64,000 nucleotides of DNA from Bretschneidera sinensis (taxonomy: Eukaryota > Streptophyta > Magnoliopsida > Brassicales > Akaniaceae). The stretch spans positions 71,254,317-71,318,316 of the forward strand of contig CM043701.1 in the NCBI GenBank assembly GCA_023935145.1. The letters run 5' to 3'. Each line of letters starts with the position of its first letter. Position 1 is the stretch's first letter. The translations under genes were made by a program, and so were the position numbers. Under the pieces are notes generated by a model. The model did no database searches, was not told where the DNA came from, and saw only the letters and a program-made list of their open reading frames with translations. Below are positions 1 to 10,311 of this stretch, one piece after another.

Positions 1-829
1 CGCCATGATAAGCCCACATAGTGTTTGTGAGAAAGAAAGATGGAATGATGAGATTGTGTATAGACTACAAATAATTGAATAAGATAACCATTAAGAACAA
101 ATATCCTCTACCCATGATAGATGATTTATTGAGAAGTTGTATGGATCAAGGGTATTTGCAAAAATAGACCTGAGATCAGTTTATCGTCAATTAAGAATAG
201 AGAAGGGAGACGTATCTTAGACTGCTTTTAAAACATGTTATGGTCATATGCTTCTTATGATGTCATTTGGATTGACTAATGTTCCAAAAACATTCATAGA
301 CTTGATGAATAAAATATTTAAACCATTTCTTGATAATCTCGTGGTTATGTTCATTGATAACATCTTGGTGTATTCTAAGACTAAGGAAGAACATGTAAAA
401 TATTTAGAAATTGTGTTGGAGATTTTGATAAAAGAGAGAATTGCATACTATAGTTTTCTAAATGTGAATTTTGGCTTAATAAGATAACTTTCTTGGGGCA
501 TGTAATATCAGGAAATAGTATGACAGTTGATCCACAAAAGGTTGAGGCAATGTTAAGATGGGAGAGACCAACTAATGTGACTGAGATTATAATCTTCTTG
601 GGGTTAGTTGGTTATTATAGAAGATTCTTTCAGAAAATTTCTATTATTGTAATACTGTTGACTAGACTGACCAAGAAAGAGGTGAGATTTGTATGGTGTG
701 GGAAGTGTAAGAAAAATTTCCAACTACTAAATGAGAAATTGACTACAGCTCTAGTATTGGTGTTTCCTTCTAGTGATGAAGGATTTGTGGTGTATAGTGA
801 TGCCTCGCATCAATGGTTAGGATGTGTGT
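1..829 (+). pseudogene. Ty3/gypsy pol fragment (RT and start of RNase H), element G part 1
   Basis: The segment encodes reverse transcriptase of a Ty3/gypsy chromovirus. The window opens inside RT at the FVRKKDG...CIDYK region. An in-frame stop follows IDYK, and RT continues through FGLTNVPKTFIDLMNKIF at 248-487. The active-site box reads FIDN (about 347-360) where the family has FIDD, so the second catalytic aspartate is lost. The frame shifts near 487. Positions 493-834 carry the connection and early RNase H, with the [13 protein letters not shown] and [11 protein letters not shown] motifs and then VYSDAS with its first RNase H aspartate. The coding sequence stops abruptly at 829, where copia B is inserted, and resumes at 17249. 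The resemblance is to the Tekay/Del clade, supported by the chromodomain remnant near 27500. It is certainly defective. Confidence 0.93.
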
Positions 830-1086
830 TGTAGACTGAGATTCCAACCCAAGAGGGGGATGAATTAGATTTTTAAAAACTTTCACTAATTACTCATAAG
901 TTTATAAAAATAGTTAAGTGCATAAGCGTATAATTAAGTAAAGTGCTTTAAATAAAAGAGTTTAAGGAATAGAAAGTGCAAACTCAGTTTATAGTGGTTT
1001 GACAATATCAGATTTGTTCTGACCCTACATCCACTCTCTTCAAGGAACCTCCTTAAAGTGATCCACTAAAACTCTTAGTTGTACAA
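830..1086 (-). repeat. 3' LTR of copia B, outer segment
   Basis: Positions 830-1086 match the start of B's other LTR at 16097 onward: TGTAGACTGAG, then the ACCCAAGAGGG and TTTCACTAATTACTC stretches and the ATCCACTAAAACTCTTAGT run. The match breaks at 1086, where element A begins, and resumes at 7191. The last five bases (1082-1086, TACAA) are A's target duplication. Confidence 0.95.
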
Positions 1087-2494
1087 TGTTGTGAGTTTTA
1101 AATTACTTGTAAGCGCACGAGTCGTCTGCAATATAGTGTGTGCAAGTGCGAGATCGAATCCACAGGGAATTGCGTTGTGAAAATATATTCTTATCTAAAC
1201 TAAACTTATCTTAACCTAGTTTCGAGTTTTGAATTATATGTTGCAAGACAAATAAAAACTAAACTAAATTGATTTGAAACTAATAATAAAGACACTAAGG
1301 TTTCTGAATCCACCCCACCAAAGTTAAGCATATATCTTCATGTTCTAAAAATAGCCTATCAAAACATTCTATGAATCCAACTTAAAACAAAAAACAACAA
1401 ATATCCCAATTAAACCAAAAGCATCCAATGTATCTGCTTTTAACAAATCACAAAGGAAATCCAATTTAATCAAAAACAATTTGATGTATCCATCAGATAA
1501 AACACACGAAATATCCAACAAAACAATTTAAACGCAATCAATCATAATATTTTCCTCAAATAATTGACAGAACATTTATACTAAAAAAAAATCTGAATTG
1601 TATAAACAAATCTGAAACTATTATGCCAAACAACGGTGAGGCTTAATCTTCAACCTTCGTTGAAGATTTTAGCCACTCATAATCATGAAACTAGAGTTCA
1701 TAATAAAATTTCTAAATATTAAACTAAAAAAATAGTAAATTAAAACTGACTATACATGGGAGAAATTCCACTCGCTGTTGGGTGGCACTTCCCCTCGCTG
1801 TTGGGTGGCACTTCCCCTCGTGGTAGCAAAGCCTTTGGGATCCACCAGAATGCTAGCAGACGTCCACCGGATTACACCAAATGGCACCAGGAATTGCACA
1901 CTAAAGATGAAGTAAAGAGGGGCTTCTATAGGGAAACATCACAAGTGCAATGTGTTTCCAATCCGATGTGGGATACTGCAGATTCCAGCTTTTGCTCTTT
2001 GACCTTTGTCTACTAAAACTGTCATAACTTTCTCTAAAAAAATCATCTTATTGATCCGTAAAATTCCCCAAAAAATAGACATCTTGATCTTTCCAAGCAT
2101 ATATGGCTCATCTTCTGGTTCTTCATGAATCAATACAGTTAAATTCTCAAAAATGGCTGATCTACCACGCTGAAATCATGCACAGCCTGACCTTTGTCTA
2201 CTAAAACTGCCATAACTTTCTTTAGAAAAATCATTTTATTGATCCGTAAAATTCCCCAGAAAATAGACATCTAGATCTTTCCAAAAATTATGGCTCATCT
2301 CCTGATTCTTTCTAAATCGATACAGTTTAATCCTAAAAAATGGCTAATCTGTACGAGCAATTCTAGCAATTTAGTGAAACTCCTTTCCAAGCTTGTAAAC
2401 TTGTAAAACAACGAAAAACAACTCAAAATAACAAATTTCTCAGCTAACAAATGTAAATTAAGTGGCCAAAATATGCAATATTTGGTACTCATCA
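1087..2494 (-). repeat. 3' LTR of element A
   Basis: This 1408-bp LTR is a close copy of 5799-7185. It differs by substitutions and by an extra copy of a ~27-bp unit (CTCGCTGTTGGGTGGCACTT) near 1770-1820, present once at about 6486-6510. The transcription-start region (minus-strand TATA, about 1921-1931) reads CTATAGAAG and is degenerate compared with the other LTR. Confidence 0.93.
2003..2345 (-). repeat. 188-bp direct duplication in U3 of A (3' LTR)
   Basis: Two tandem copies lie at about 2003-2190 and 2191-2345, with the TTTGTCTACTAAAACTG anchor at 2005 and 2193, an offset of 188 bp. The same pair occurs in the other LTR (6693-7060), so the duplication predates the insertion. It lies on the upstream side of the presumed TATA box. 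Confidence 0.85.
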
Positions 2495-2509
2495 AATACC
2501 CCCAAACTT
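2495..2509 (-). other. Polypurine tract of element A
   Basis: Directly next to the 3' LTR the minus strand reads GTAAGTTTGGGGGTATT, the G-rich plus-strand primer typical of Athila-type elements. The same GTTTGGGGGTG tract stands before the 3' LTRs of C and D. Confidence 0.85.
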
Positions 2510-2959
2510 ACATTTTGCTAGTCCCTTAGCAAAACAAAATAAAAAACTAAATGAAAAACAAAGAACATCAAGATAAGTTCATCACTTATGGTATCCAAAA
2601 ATTTAAGAAGCACTCAAAACCATGATATTCATTCATGGACAAGCTTAAAAAAAAATATAACCCATCTTCGCAATGAATAGGAATTTTAAAATCTAATTAC
2701 TTACAAGATGCAGACTAAGACATCACAAGCTTGAATCAGTGTAAAGTGAATTAGCATATACAGATAAGGTTTCCAAAAAATTTCAATGTACAATATATCC
2801 ATGTCTCAAGATTCACAGAATTTCTCATCAGAATGAACAGCGATGGCATAGTTTTATTTTATTTATTTTTATGATAAGGCTCTGCTATGTTTAGTTCCCT
2901 TAAGCTTTCTAATTGACCCATGTATCGAGTGTTGAGTCAACGACTCCCAAACCAGATAG

Positions 2960-2995
2960 TTTTAGGGCATTAGGTGTAAAGACACCCCTAAGGAC
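2960..2995 (-). other. Conserved RNA hairpin in the 3' noncoding region of A
   Basis: TTAGGTGT (2970-2977) pairs with ACACCCCTAA (2982-2991) around an AAAG loop, with a two-base bulge. The same hairpin and flanks occur in C (19415-19436) and, fully paired, in D (40485-40506). Its function is unknown. Confidence 0.55.
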
Positions 2996-3056
2996 TTATT
3001 AACTCGAGTAAAAAAGGCTATGAAACTAAACTGTCCTTAATGCTACCAAGCAAAAT

Positions 3057-3240
3057 TTCCACCTTTTGATGTGAACACTCACTACTTACTGAGGCAAGAG
3101 GTCCAGTTACTCCGCGAAAAGTTTCGCAATGATCATTATGAATAAAATTCTCACATTTTGACGTGAACACTCACTGCTTACTGAGGCAAGAGGTCCAGTT
3201 ACTCAGTGGAAAGTTTATTGATGATGATCATCATTAATTT
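3057..3240 (-). repeat. Pair of ~95-bp repeats in the 3' noncoding region of A
   Basis: Two imperfect copies centred on ACTCACT(A/G)CTTACTGAGGC and AGGTCCAGTTACTC follow each other. A matching pair exists in C (19497-19670) and D (40250-40420). The doubling is therefore ancestral to these families. Confidence 0.75.
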
Positions 3241-3825
3241 TTTTTTATGCTTTTCTATGCCCAAGTGTTAATCCCACAAGTCATCTAGTTTCAGTTAAGA
3301 TAAGGAAACATGCACATTAAAATCACATGTCATACCTCACACAATTATGTGCTAATGTGCTCGTGTCAGATTAGATCAAACATGTGAATTCTCGAATGCC
3401 TAAAGTAAGTAACTAAAGTTTAAAACTCTATCATCAGATCATGTGTTCAAAATTTTAAGCTCACCAACGAAATCACATCACAATTTTTCAGATCAATCAA
3501 AATTTTCAGACGAACATGAACATGCATTTACCTTCTTCTTCTTTTTTAATTGAAGAAAAACAACAACAAATTATGACAAAGTGTGTGTAATGTGTCTCCC
3601 ATACCCCCAAACTTAGATTACACATTGACCCCAATGTGTGAATAATATGGAAAGAGCTAACCTGGGAGATGGAGAACTAGCTGGACAGGTATGGCTCATA
3701 GCATACCCCCAAACTTGAACTGAAGTATGCATTGTCCCTGAAAAATAACGACTGAAAAACAAAAATACCGGAAACAAACATTAATCATAAATATGTAAAA
3801 TAATAAATAAACAGAAAGGATAAGC

Positions 3826-3870
3826 TGTGGGGTGCCTCCCATGAGCGCTAAGTTTAATGTCTTCAGCCAG
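3826..3870 (-). other. Conserved ~40-nt post-ORF motif (A copy)
   Basis: On the minus strand it reads GGCTGAAGACATTAAACTTA, then GCGCTCATGGGAGGCACCCC. The same motif follows the last ORF in C (about 20305-20352), D (39569-39606) and F (53638-53682). It is a familiar landmark of Athila-type plant elements, but I know of no established role. Confidence 0.7.
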
Positions 3871-3878
3871 ACCCAACA

Positions 3879-4952
3879 TTAGTAATAATGCCCAACTAAG
3901 CGCTCCACCATTTGATCAATAAATGGGAGTGGAAAATGATCATTCCTTGTGGCAGCATTCAACTTACGGTAGTCTATACATACTTTCCATCCTAACTGAA
4001 CACGAATTGGCACCAACTCATCGTCCTTAGTCTTCACTACCGTCACTCCAGCCCGCTTGGGCACGACATGAATCGGGGTCACCCACTTGCTAACAGAGAT
4101 TAGATAATTGATCACTGCATCAAACAGCTTTATCATTTCCATCCTCACAACCTCATGCATAGCTGGGTTGAGCCTTCTTTGTGGCTCCCTCGATGGCTTG
4201 AAATTCTCTTCCAAACATAACTTGTGCATCACCATCGAGGGGCTGATTCCCTTGACATTCTCAATAGTCCAGCCGATAGCTTCCTTAAACTCTCTTAAAA
4301 TGTCCAATAATTTCTCCTCTGGAGTATCAACCAAATCTGAAGCTATAATCATAGGCAAAGAATCTGCTGGACCTAGGAACTTATACTTAAGATTGTCCGG
4401 TAAAGGCTTAAGTTCCTTATTGGGGGGTTCAGGTGTTGTGGTCTCTTCCGTCTCACTGCTCTTCTGAGGAGCAAACTCCAAAGTAGCATTTGCTTGCTCA
4501 AGTAACTTATCCAAATCCAAATCTTCTCCAAACTGAGCAAAGCATGCCTTCAGGGGGTCCTCAATGCTTGATTCACCCACAGTCTCTTCTGTCTTACTGC
4601 TCTCCCGAGGAGCAGACTCCAAGATAATAGTTGCTTTCTCAAGTAGCTTATCTAAATCCAAATCCTCTCCAAACTGAGCAAAGTATGCCTCCAGAATGTC
4701 CTCAGACTCCCCTTCTTTCTTAGGTGCTTGTAATCTCTCAGGGTAAAGCACTTTAGGTACAAACGACCTAGGGAGATCCTTAATAATATGTGTGGCTGTA
4801 GATGGCTCAGCATCTCTCTTGTTGCCACTTTCTTTCCCTTGTTGTATAGCTGGGTTCTCTTTCACTTGATTGCCTACTTGTCTCCTAGACCTCAATGGGA
4901 CAATCAATTGCACTTGTTCCTGCCTATGCATAGGAGTTGATGAATTTCCCAC
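3879..4952 (-). pseudogene. Athila-like gag-pol fragment ending in early RT (element A)
   Basis: The 357 codons begin in the linker between gag and pol. They contain a duplicated acidic block (FAQFGEDLDLDKLLE at residues about 90-104 and 136-150). The pre-RT segment KPLPDNLKYKFLG comes near residue 180. RT motifs follow: NVKGISPSMVMHKL, RRLNPAMHEVVR, WVTPIHVVPKR and VCIDYRKLNAATRNDHFPLP. The frame ends at LVGHYY, long before the FLDGYSG and YMDD boxes, and the post-ORF motif follows at once. Protease is absent between linker and RT. The frame is the same as that of 4959-5597, separated by one TAG. An internal deletion has removed most of pol. The product cannot be a polymerase. Confidence 0.88.
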
Positions 4953-4958
4953 AGCAAA

Positions 4959-5597
4959 CTATTCCTTCGGGTTGGGCACATGTTGACTGGGGACCTTTCC
5001 CTTCTCTCCTTCACCCACGTGACTTACGATTTGATCCATTTGACTATCTATCCTAGCAATTGCTTGGGTGTTTACTAACTGCGCACTTCTTACTTCGCTT
5101 ATGGATTGGCCGATCATCTTCTTGAAATCATTGAGGGCATCCTCCAATGACTGTGAAACTGATGCTGGCGCTTGAATGAGAGCTTGGTAAGCGGGTGATG
5201 GTGCTGGATAGGCTGAGTGACCATAACTTGCAACTGGTGGAAGAAATTCGGGAGGGTATTGATTGTGAGCATGATAAGGGGCTCCTCCCTGATGCATCAA
5301 TTGGTTCTGTGTCCATGAAAAATTAGGGTGGTTCCGCCACCTTAGATTGCACATCTCGGAGTAAGATCCATTTGATTGCCACCAATAGTTATTGAAAGCG
5401 TTTATTTGTTCCATAGGATACTCGACAAAAGCTGGCGTAGATGGACAATTCTGTGTTAAATGCATAGGACTAGCACTGATGGAACAACTATCATCATTGA
5501 ATGTATTGGCTGTATTGATGGACTGGCCAGTTATCTTCATGAAATCCTTGAGGGCGTCCTCTAAAGACTGTGAAACCGGCGCTGGATTCATCCACAT
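4959..5597 (-). pseudogene. C-terminal gag fragment of element A
   Basis: The 212 residues are rich in Pro, Asn, Gln and Tyr. They carry the RWRNHPNFSWTQNQ stretch that is standard in Athila gag after the capsid part (also seen in C, D and F). A block starting SVSQSLEDAL(N/K)DF occurs twice, near residues 8-30 and 147-170, so this region has an internal duplication. The capsid domain is missing. Translation would stop at the TAG at 4956-4958, after NPKE, and continue in the same frame into 4952-3879. The ATG at 5597 is simply the first in the open stretch and not a proven start. Confidence 0.8.
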
Positions 5598-5798
5598 TTT
5601 TTTTTTAATTTTTTAATTTTTCTAACTTTTTATTTTATTTTTTTATGGGCAATTGCCAATAGAAACAAATAAACTAAAATAAAATTAAAATAAGAAAAAT
5701 CAATCAAAAAAAATGCTAACTAACTAGTAGAAAAATAAAATTAATTCAGACAAAAATTTCACAAACCAAACAACTCCCCGACAACGGCGCCAAAAACT
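5598..5798 (-). other. Leader and primer-binding site of element A
   Basis: The minus strand reads AGTTTTTGGCGCCGTTGTCG right after the LTR end. The primer site TGGCGCCGTTGTCGGGGA covers 5775-5792 and is the type used by Athila elements (assigned to tRNA-Asp in that group). The rest of the leader is an A/T-rich stretch without ORF. Confidence 0.85.
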
Positions 5799-7185
5799 TG
5801 TTGTGAGTTTTAAATTACTCGCAAGCGCACGAGTCATCTGTAATATAGTGTATTCAAGTGCGAGGTCGAATCCACAGGGAATTGCGTTGTGAAAACATAT
5901 TCTTATCTAAACTAAACTTATCTTAACCTAGTTATGAGTTTTGAATTATATGTTGCAAAACAAATAAAAACTAAACTAAATTGATTTAAAACTAATAATA
6001 AAGACACTAAGGTTTCTGAATCCACCCCACCAAAGTTAAGCATATATCTTCACTTTCTAAAAATAGCCTATCAAAACATTCTATGAATCCAACTTAAAAC
6101 AAAAAACAACAAATATCCTAATTAAGCCAAAAGCATCCAATGTATCCGCTTTTAACAAATCACAAAAGAAATCTAATTTAATCAAAAACAATTTGATGTA
6201 TCCATCAGATGAAACACACAGAATATCCAACAAAACAATTTAAACGCAATCAATCATAAGATTTTACTCAAATAATTGACAGAACATTTATACTAAAAAA
6301 AAATCTGAATTGTATAAACAAATCTGAAACTATTATGCCAAACAACGGCGAGACTTCATCTTCAACCTTCTTTGAAGATTTTAGCCACTCATAATTATGA
6401 AACTAGAGTTCATAATAAAAGTTCTAAATATTAAACTAAAAAAAAACAATAAATTAAAACTGACTATACATGGAAGAAATTCCACTCGCTGTTGGGCGGC
6501 ACTTCCCCTCGTGGTAACAAAGTCTTCGGGATCCACCAGAATGCTAGCAGACGTCCACCGGATTACACCAAATGGCACCAGGAATTGCACACTAAAGATG
6601 AAGTGAAGAGGGGCTTATATAGGGAAACATCACAAGTGCAATGTGTTTCCAATCCGATGTGGGATACTGCAGATTCTAGCTTTTTCTCTTTGACTTTGTC
6701 TACTAAAACTGCCATAACTTTCTCTAGAAAAATCATTTTATTGATCCATAAAATTCCCCAGAAAATAGACATCCAGATCTTTCCAAGCATATATGGCTCA
6801 TCTCCTGGTTCTTCCTGAATCAATACAGTTAAATCCTCAAAAATGGCTGATCTGTCACGCTGAAATCATGCACAACCTGACCTTTGTCTACTAAAACTGC
6901 CATAACTTTCTCTAGAAAAATCATTTTATTGATCTATAAAATTCCCCAGAACATAGACATCCAGATCTTTCCAAGCATATATGGCTCATCTCCTGGTTCT
7001 TCCTGAATCAATACAGTTTAATCCTAAAAAATGGCTGATCTGTACGCGCAATTCTGGCAGTTTAGTGAAACTCCTTTCCAAGCTTGTAAACCTGTAAAAC
7101 AACGAAAAACAACTCAAAGTAACAAATTCCTAAGATAACAAATGAAAATTAAGTGGCCAAAATATGCAATATTTGACACTCATCA
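5799..7185 (-). repeat. 5' LTR of element A
   Basis: This 1387-bp LTR pairs with 1087-2494. The minus strand has a TATA box CTATATAAG at 6614-6622, followed downstream by the AACTTCATCTTTAGTGTGCA leader region. A 188-bp duplication (6693-7060) lies upstream of it. Confidence 0.93.
6693..7060 (-). repeat. 188-bp direct duplication in U3 of A (5' LTR)
   Basis: The tandem copies have anchors TTTGTCTACTAAAACTGCC at 6695 and 6883. The nearer copy ends about 70 bp upstream of the TATA box at 6614-6622 on the minus strand, an arrangement expected of a duplicated enhancer. Confidence 0.85.
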
Positions 7186-8175
7186 TACAACTTCACGGGT
7201 GTTGCACAAACTTTACAAACAATATCTTCCTTTCGGAAGCTAATCTCTTCCTCCCGGAAGCTAATCCATTCCTCTTGGAAGCTAATCCATTGACAATAAA
7301 TATGAGTTACTGTAAAGTAAATGATAGAGATATAGCAATGAATGCTTTTACAAATGAACAATATCTCTCTTTCAAAGTAAAACTTGAAGAATGGCTCAAC
7401 AATAAATGTTTCAAAAGATTTTGTGTATTAATGAGCAAAAACTTGATTGAATGTGTAATCCTCTCTTTTTCTAAATGCTCATTGGAGTGGGTTTATATAG
7501 TGTTGAATTAATATGTTCATTTTGTACTGACTTGGTATGTTTTGGTGCATTAAGTGCTCAAGTCTCGCATCTCAACGGTCAAATTTTTTAAATTACTAGT
7601 CGACTAGGTATTAGTACTAGTCGATTGGGTCAAATGAAAAGTCTCACTTTTTAAGGCTGTGAATAGTACCAGTCGACTGGGTCAAGTGTACCAGTCGACT
7701 GAGAACATTTTGTCCAAGATACTAGTCAACTAGTATTGATCACCCAGTCGACTAGGGACAGACTGTCCAAGAGGTCAGTCAACTGGTATTGATCACCCAG
7801 TCGATTGGGCATATTCTGTCCTATATCCCAGTCATCTAGTATAGGGATCCAATCGACTGGGTTGCCCTTCAACCCAGTTTTTCATGTTTTGAAATGTTTT
7901 TTACTTAAAAACGTTTGAATGAATAGTTTTATTAAAATGCTTTCACAAAATGAGCCATAAGACAAGCTAGTTACATGAACAAGTGAGATTTACAACTTGT
8001 TTCAATCCCTTATGCCTATACTAGATCTTCTGTCTTGACTTGGTGTCCGATTCGGGTTGAGTTCTTTCATCTTGATTCTTGGCTGTAACTTTTATTGTTT
8101 AAAACACTTAGATAATACTGTTAGTACAATTAGAGTTATGTTTTGTCATTATTAAAATTTAAATGAGGGTCAACA
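7186..8175 (-). repeat. 3' LTR of copia B, inner segment
   Basis: After the TACAA duplication (7186-7190) the LTR of B continues with CTTCACGGGTGTTGCAC and matches 16345-17243 to its end GGGTCAACA (8171-8175). With 830-1086 it gives an LTR of about 1.24 kb. The minus-strand TATA box CTATATAAAC is at 7491-7500. Confidence 0.94.
7594..7862. repeat. Cluster of CCAGTCGACTGG palindromes in the LTR of B
   Basis: About ten full or decayed copies of CCAGTCGACTGG lie at irregular 10-40 bp spacing, often as GTCGACTGGGTC. Decayed copies differ mostly by G-to-A or C-to-T changes within the central TCGA, as expected from CpG decay. The matching cluster in the other LTR is at 16737-16932. Confidence 0.85.
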
Positions 8176-8190
8176 ATTTCCCCTTTTTTG
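8176..8190 (-). other. Polypurine tract of copia B
   Basis: The minus strand reads AAAAAAGGGGAAAT immediately before the 3' LTR. J has the equivalent AAAAAGGGGGAGAT at 59191-59204. Confidence 0.85.
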
Positions 8191-8798
8191 ATGATGACAA
8201 AACTAATAAGAGAAAATAGTTTTAAAAAATAAGTGTTTGGGTTTTAGAAAAAAATTGGGAAACTTTCCTCTGTTTTTTGAATAAAACCAACCTGTAAACA
8301 GTTTAAAATAGTTTATATTCAATCCAGCCAAGCAACTCAATATACAATCATATACAACAAGTTCTTTGGAGCAATGCTCCCTCTAAATCTATGCAGTATT
8401 TTAAGTTTACAGTCATTTTCTCATATTTCTCCCCCCGTTTTGACAACAACAGAAAAAGGGGGTAGTAAACCAAAAAAATAAGCCACATAGACACTACGGA
8501 TAGTAAGAATATGTATAAATAGACTTGTATGTGAAAATTAGGCATAAGTTGGAACTAAGAAGACATCTCGAGAAGAGCCGAAAGTTTCCTTACGTGCATA
8601 AGTAGTTATAGCAGATATCTAATCAAAGAAGGTTTTACATGAAGTAAACATAGTGCATAAAAGTAAAACAAGTATATGAATCATATTGCAAAATGAGATA
8701 TAAACATATAAAGCAAATATCCATACATCATGGGCTTCTAAGAGTTGAAACTGAAAAAACTACAATATATGATAAAATGATGTTCGTGCCAAGAACAA
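8191..8798 (-). other. 3' noncoding region of copia B with a second PPT-like tract
   Basis: No ORF is supported here. At 8428-8447 the minus strand has GTCAAAACGGGGGGAGAAAT, a second purine tract about 250 bp from the real one. J has the same pair (59191 and about 59450). Repeated polypurine tracts have been described in Sireviruses. The rest is A/T-rich and colinear with J 59205-59870. Confidence 0.6.
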
Positions 8799-10100
8799 CT
8801 AAAAACTATGTATATATACAACTAAAAAGCAATATAGAAAGTAACTTAGTGAGCGGGAAAGTCCATAGCTGTCATGAATGAGATCCCGAAGCTCAGCCAA
8901 TGAACCCTCTGTATGCTCTCGGTGCAGCTCGAAGTCATCCCTAAGGGAGTGAAGATCATGATGCATGGCATCGACAGAAGAGCTCAAGCTTTGGAATCCG
9001 GATTGCATAGTCAGCTGGAGGCTCGTAATAGCCTGAAAAAGATCATTGTATCCTAGCTGGACTAGTACTTGAGCCACCCATAGGTGGTGCTCGGTCATCC
9101 CGTATCCATAGCAGTGGCTGTAGCATCTGGACCCTCCTCATCATCACTGCTATCATCCTCGCCTATCCTGATGTTCTTCCTGAACTTCGAATAAATCATC
9201 CCATCTCGGACTGTGCACCCCATCTTCTTCAGAGATTAGACGTTGATGATGTCATTGAGGTCGATGTCCTTGAGCCTCAGAGGCATGAAAAGGAACCCGA
9301 AAGTGCTGGAGGATGAGTGTGATGAGCATTCTATAGGGAATGCATCCGGAGTCACTAGCTTCGTCGTTTATCATGTTGGCGAGAAGTAGGGGGTAGATAT
9401 TGAAGTGGTGCCCAGTTTTAAGGCACTACATCTATCTTAGATAGATAGCCCTGACTCCCAAGTCTTGGATGGATGGTCCAACTCACTATGAGATTGAATA
9501 ATTTTAAGTCAAGGGACATGTCACTACATGTGTGAAATGTAGTGGGTCGAAAGACATAGTTAGGGTCACTCTTAACTATCTGACATGTCTTCTCATAATT
9601 GAAATTGTCTAGCCATCCATCCAGACTCCATTGGATCCCTTCCACAGGGATCCCCAGAATACTCATAAAGAGGTCAGTGTTGACCTCGAAGTCCACACCC
9701 ATTACACTCGTTCTAAACCATAGAGCCAGTGGACTGGTTTCACCAAGTTTGCATAGAACTGGTGAATCAGTCGTAGGTAAAATTTCATGTGTATCTTGAC
9801 TAGTAGGGTCAAGTTTATTGCGTCAAAAGAGGATAAAATATCAAAGTTACCATGGCGAATAGATTAGAAGTCAACGAATCTACCCATCATGATCTTTTTA
9901 TGAAGGATGATAGTGGTATACCTCTCTTTTGCTGCGGGGCTGGAAAATAGGGAGTCGTTGAGCTCTGTCATCGCCTTCTTGCTCGAAAAGCCCTCTAATC
10001 CCTTCCCTTTTGAGTCCGGAGTCATAAATTTGGTGGACCTTGGCCTAGTAGGTGCATGAGGTCCCCCAATTGTGGTTTTAATGCGAATTCTCTTAGATAT
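8799..10100 (-). pseudogene. Env-like third ORF of copia B (putative plant transposon protein type)
   Basis: Downstream of pol, this reads in broken frames as one protein of about 420 residues. The order is a basic start (KRIRIKTT, where a sibling copy has ATG), then MMGRFVDF, LIHQFYANLVK, MGVDFEVNTDLFMSILGIP, QWSLDGWLDNFNYEKTCQIV, IPYRMLITLILQHFRVP, an acidic GEDDSSDDEE stretch, and a C-terminal coiled-coil-like part (LQLTMQSGFQSLSSSVDAMHHDLHSL in two pieces). The family resembles the domain annotated as putative plant transposon protein, here in the position of the Sirevirus env-like gene. The start codon reads ATA. There are internal stops and at least two frameshifts. A one-base shift near 8870 bypasses the stop seen in J, so the hydrophobic tail at 8799-8860 is an artefact. 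Function is unknown. Confidence 0.72.
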
Positions 10101-10311
10101 TTTGTAGGAAAAGTGTTTTTGGGATTAAAATGATTTTTGGTGAAAATTGGAGATTTCAACCGTAGAAAGTTGAAATAATTGGTATGGAGGAGGAGATTTA
10201 GGCTTTTATGGAGTGTTTTGGGAAATATTGGTCAAAATGAGGAGATTTTTTTTAGAGTGAGAAAGCTTAGGGTTTCAAAAATGGCGTGAAAAACTGAAAA
10301 ATCTGAAGAGA

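Larger units (their letters stand above)
2510..3825 (-). other. 3' noncoding region of element A
   Basis: About 1.3 kb lies between the conserved post-ORF motif and the polypurine tract, with no ORF. It is colinear with the 3' noncoding regions of C (18953-20304) and D (39608-40966). Shared blocks are a hairpin (2970-2991), a pair of CACTCACTGCTTACTGAGGC repeats (3057-3240), and stretches with TCACACAATTATGTGCTAATG near 3335 and CCCCCAAACTTGAACT near 3703. Conservation across families suggests a structural role in the genomic RNA. Confidence 0.7.
1087..7185 (-). mobile_element. Athila-like non-autonomous LTR element A nested in the LTR of B
   Basis: Two ~1.4-kb direct repeats (1087-2494 and 5799-7185) both start TGTTGTGAG and end CTCATCA. 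They are flanked by the perfect duplication TACAA (1082-1086, 7186-7190). On the minus strand a primer site of the TGGCGCCGTTG type follows the 5' LTR, and a G-rich polypurine tract precedes the 3' LTR. The 3.3-kb interior keeps only the C-terminal part of gag and the first part of RT. Protease, the rest of RT, RNase H and integrase are gone. It is therefore a deletion derivative that would have needed a helper. It is the innermost insertion of this stack, hence younger than B and G. Confidence 0.93.

Noticed and set aside
4108..4467. A 119-codon plus-strand frame inside element A
   Set aside because: It is the antisense shadow of the RT/linker frame at 3879-4952 and has no recognisable domain.
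7594..7862. Regularly recurring palindromes that could suggest a CRISPR-like or integron-like array
   Set aside because: Repeats are only 12 bp, spacing is irregular, spacers are themselves similar, and the clusters lie in LTRs of a plant retrotransposon.
8799..8870. Hydrophobic C-terminal segment of the env-like ORF of B that looks transmembrane
   Set aside because: It arises from a one-base shift. J, which keeps the original frame, stops after SSDSPAH with no hydrophobic segment.
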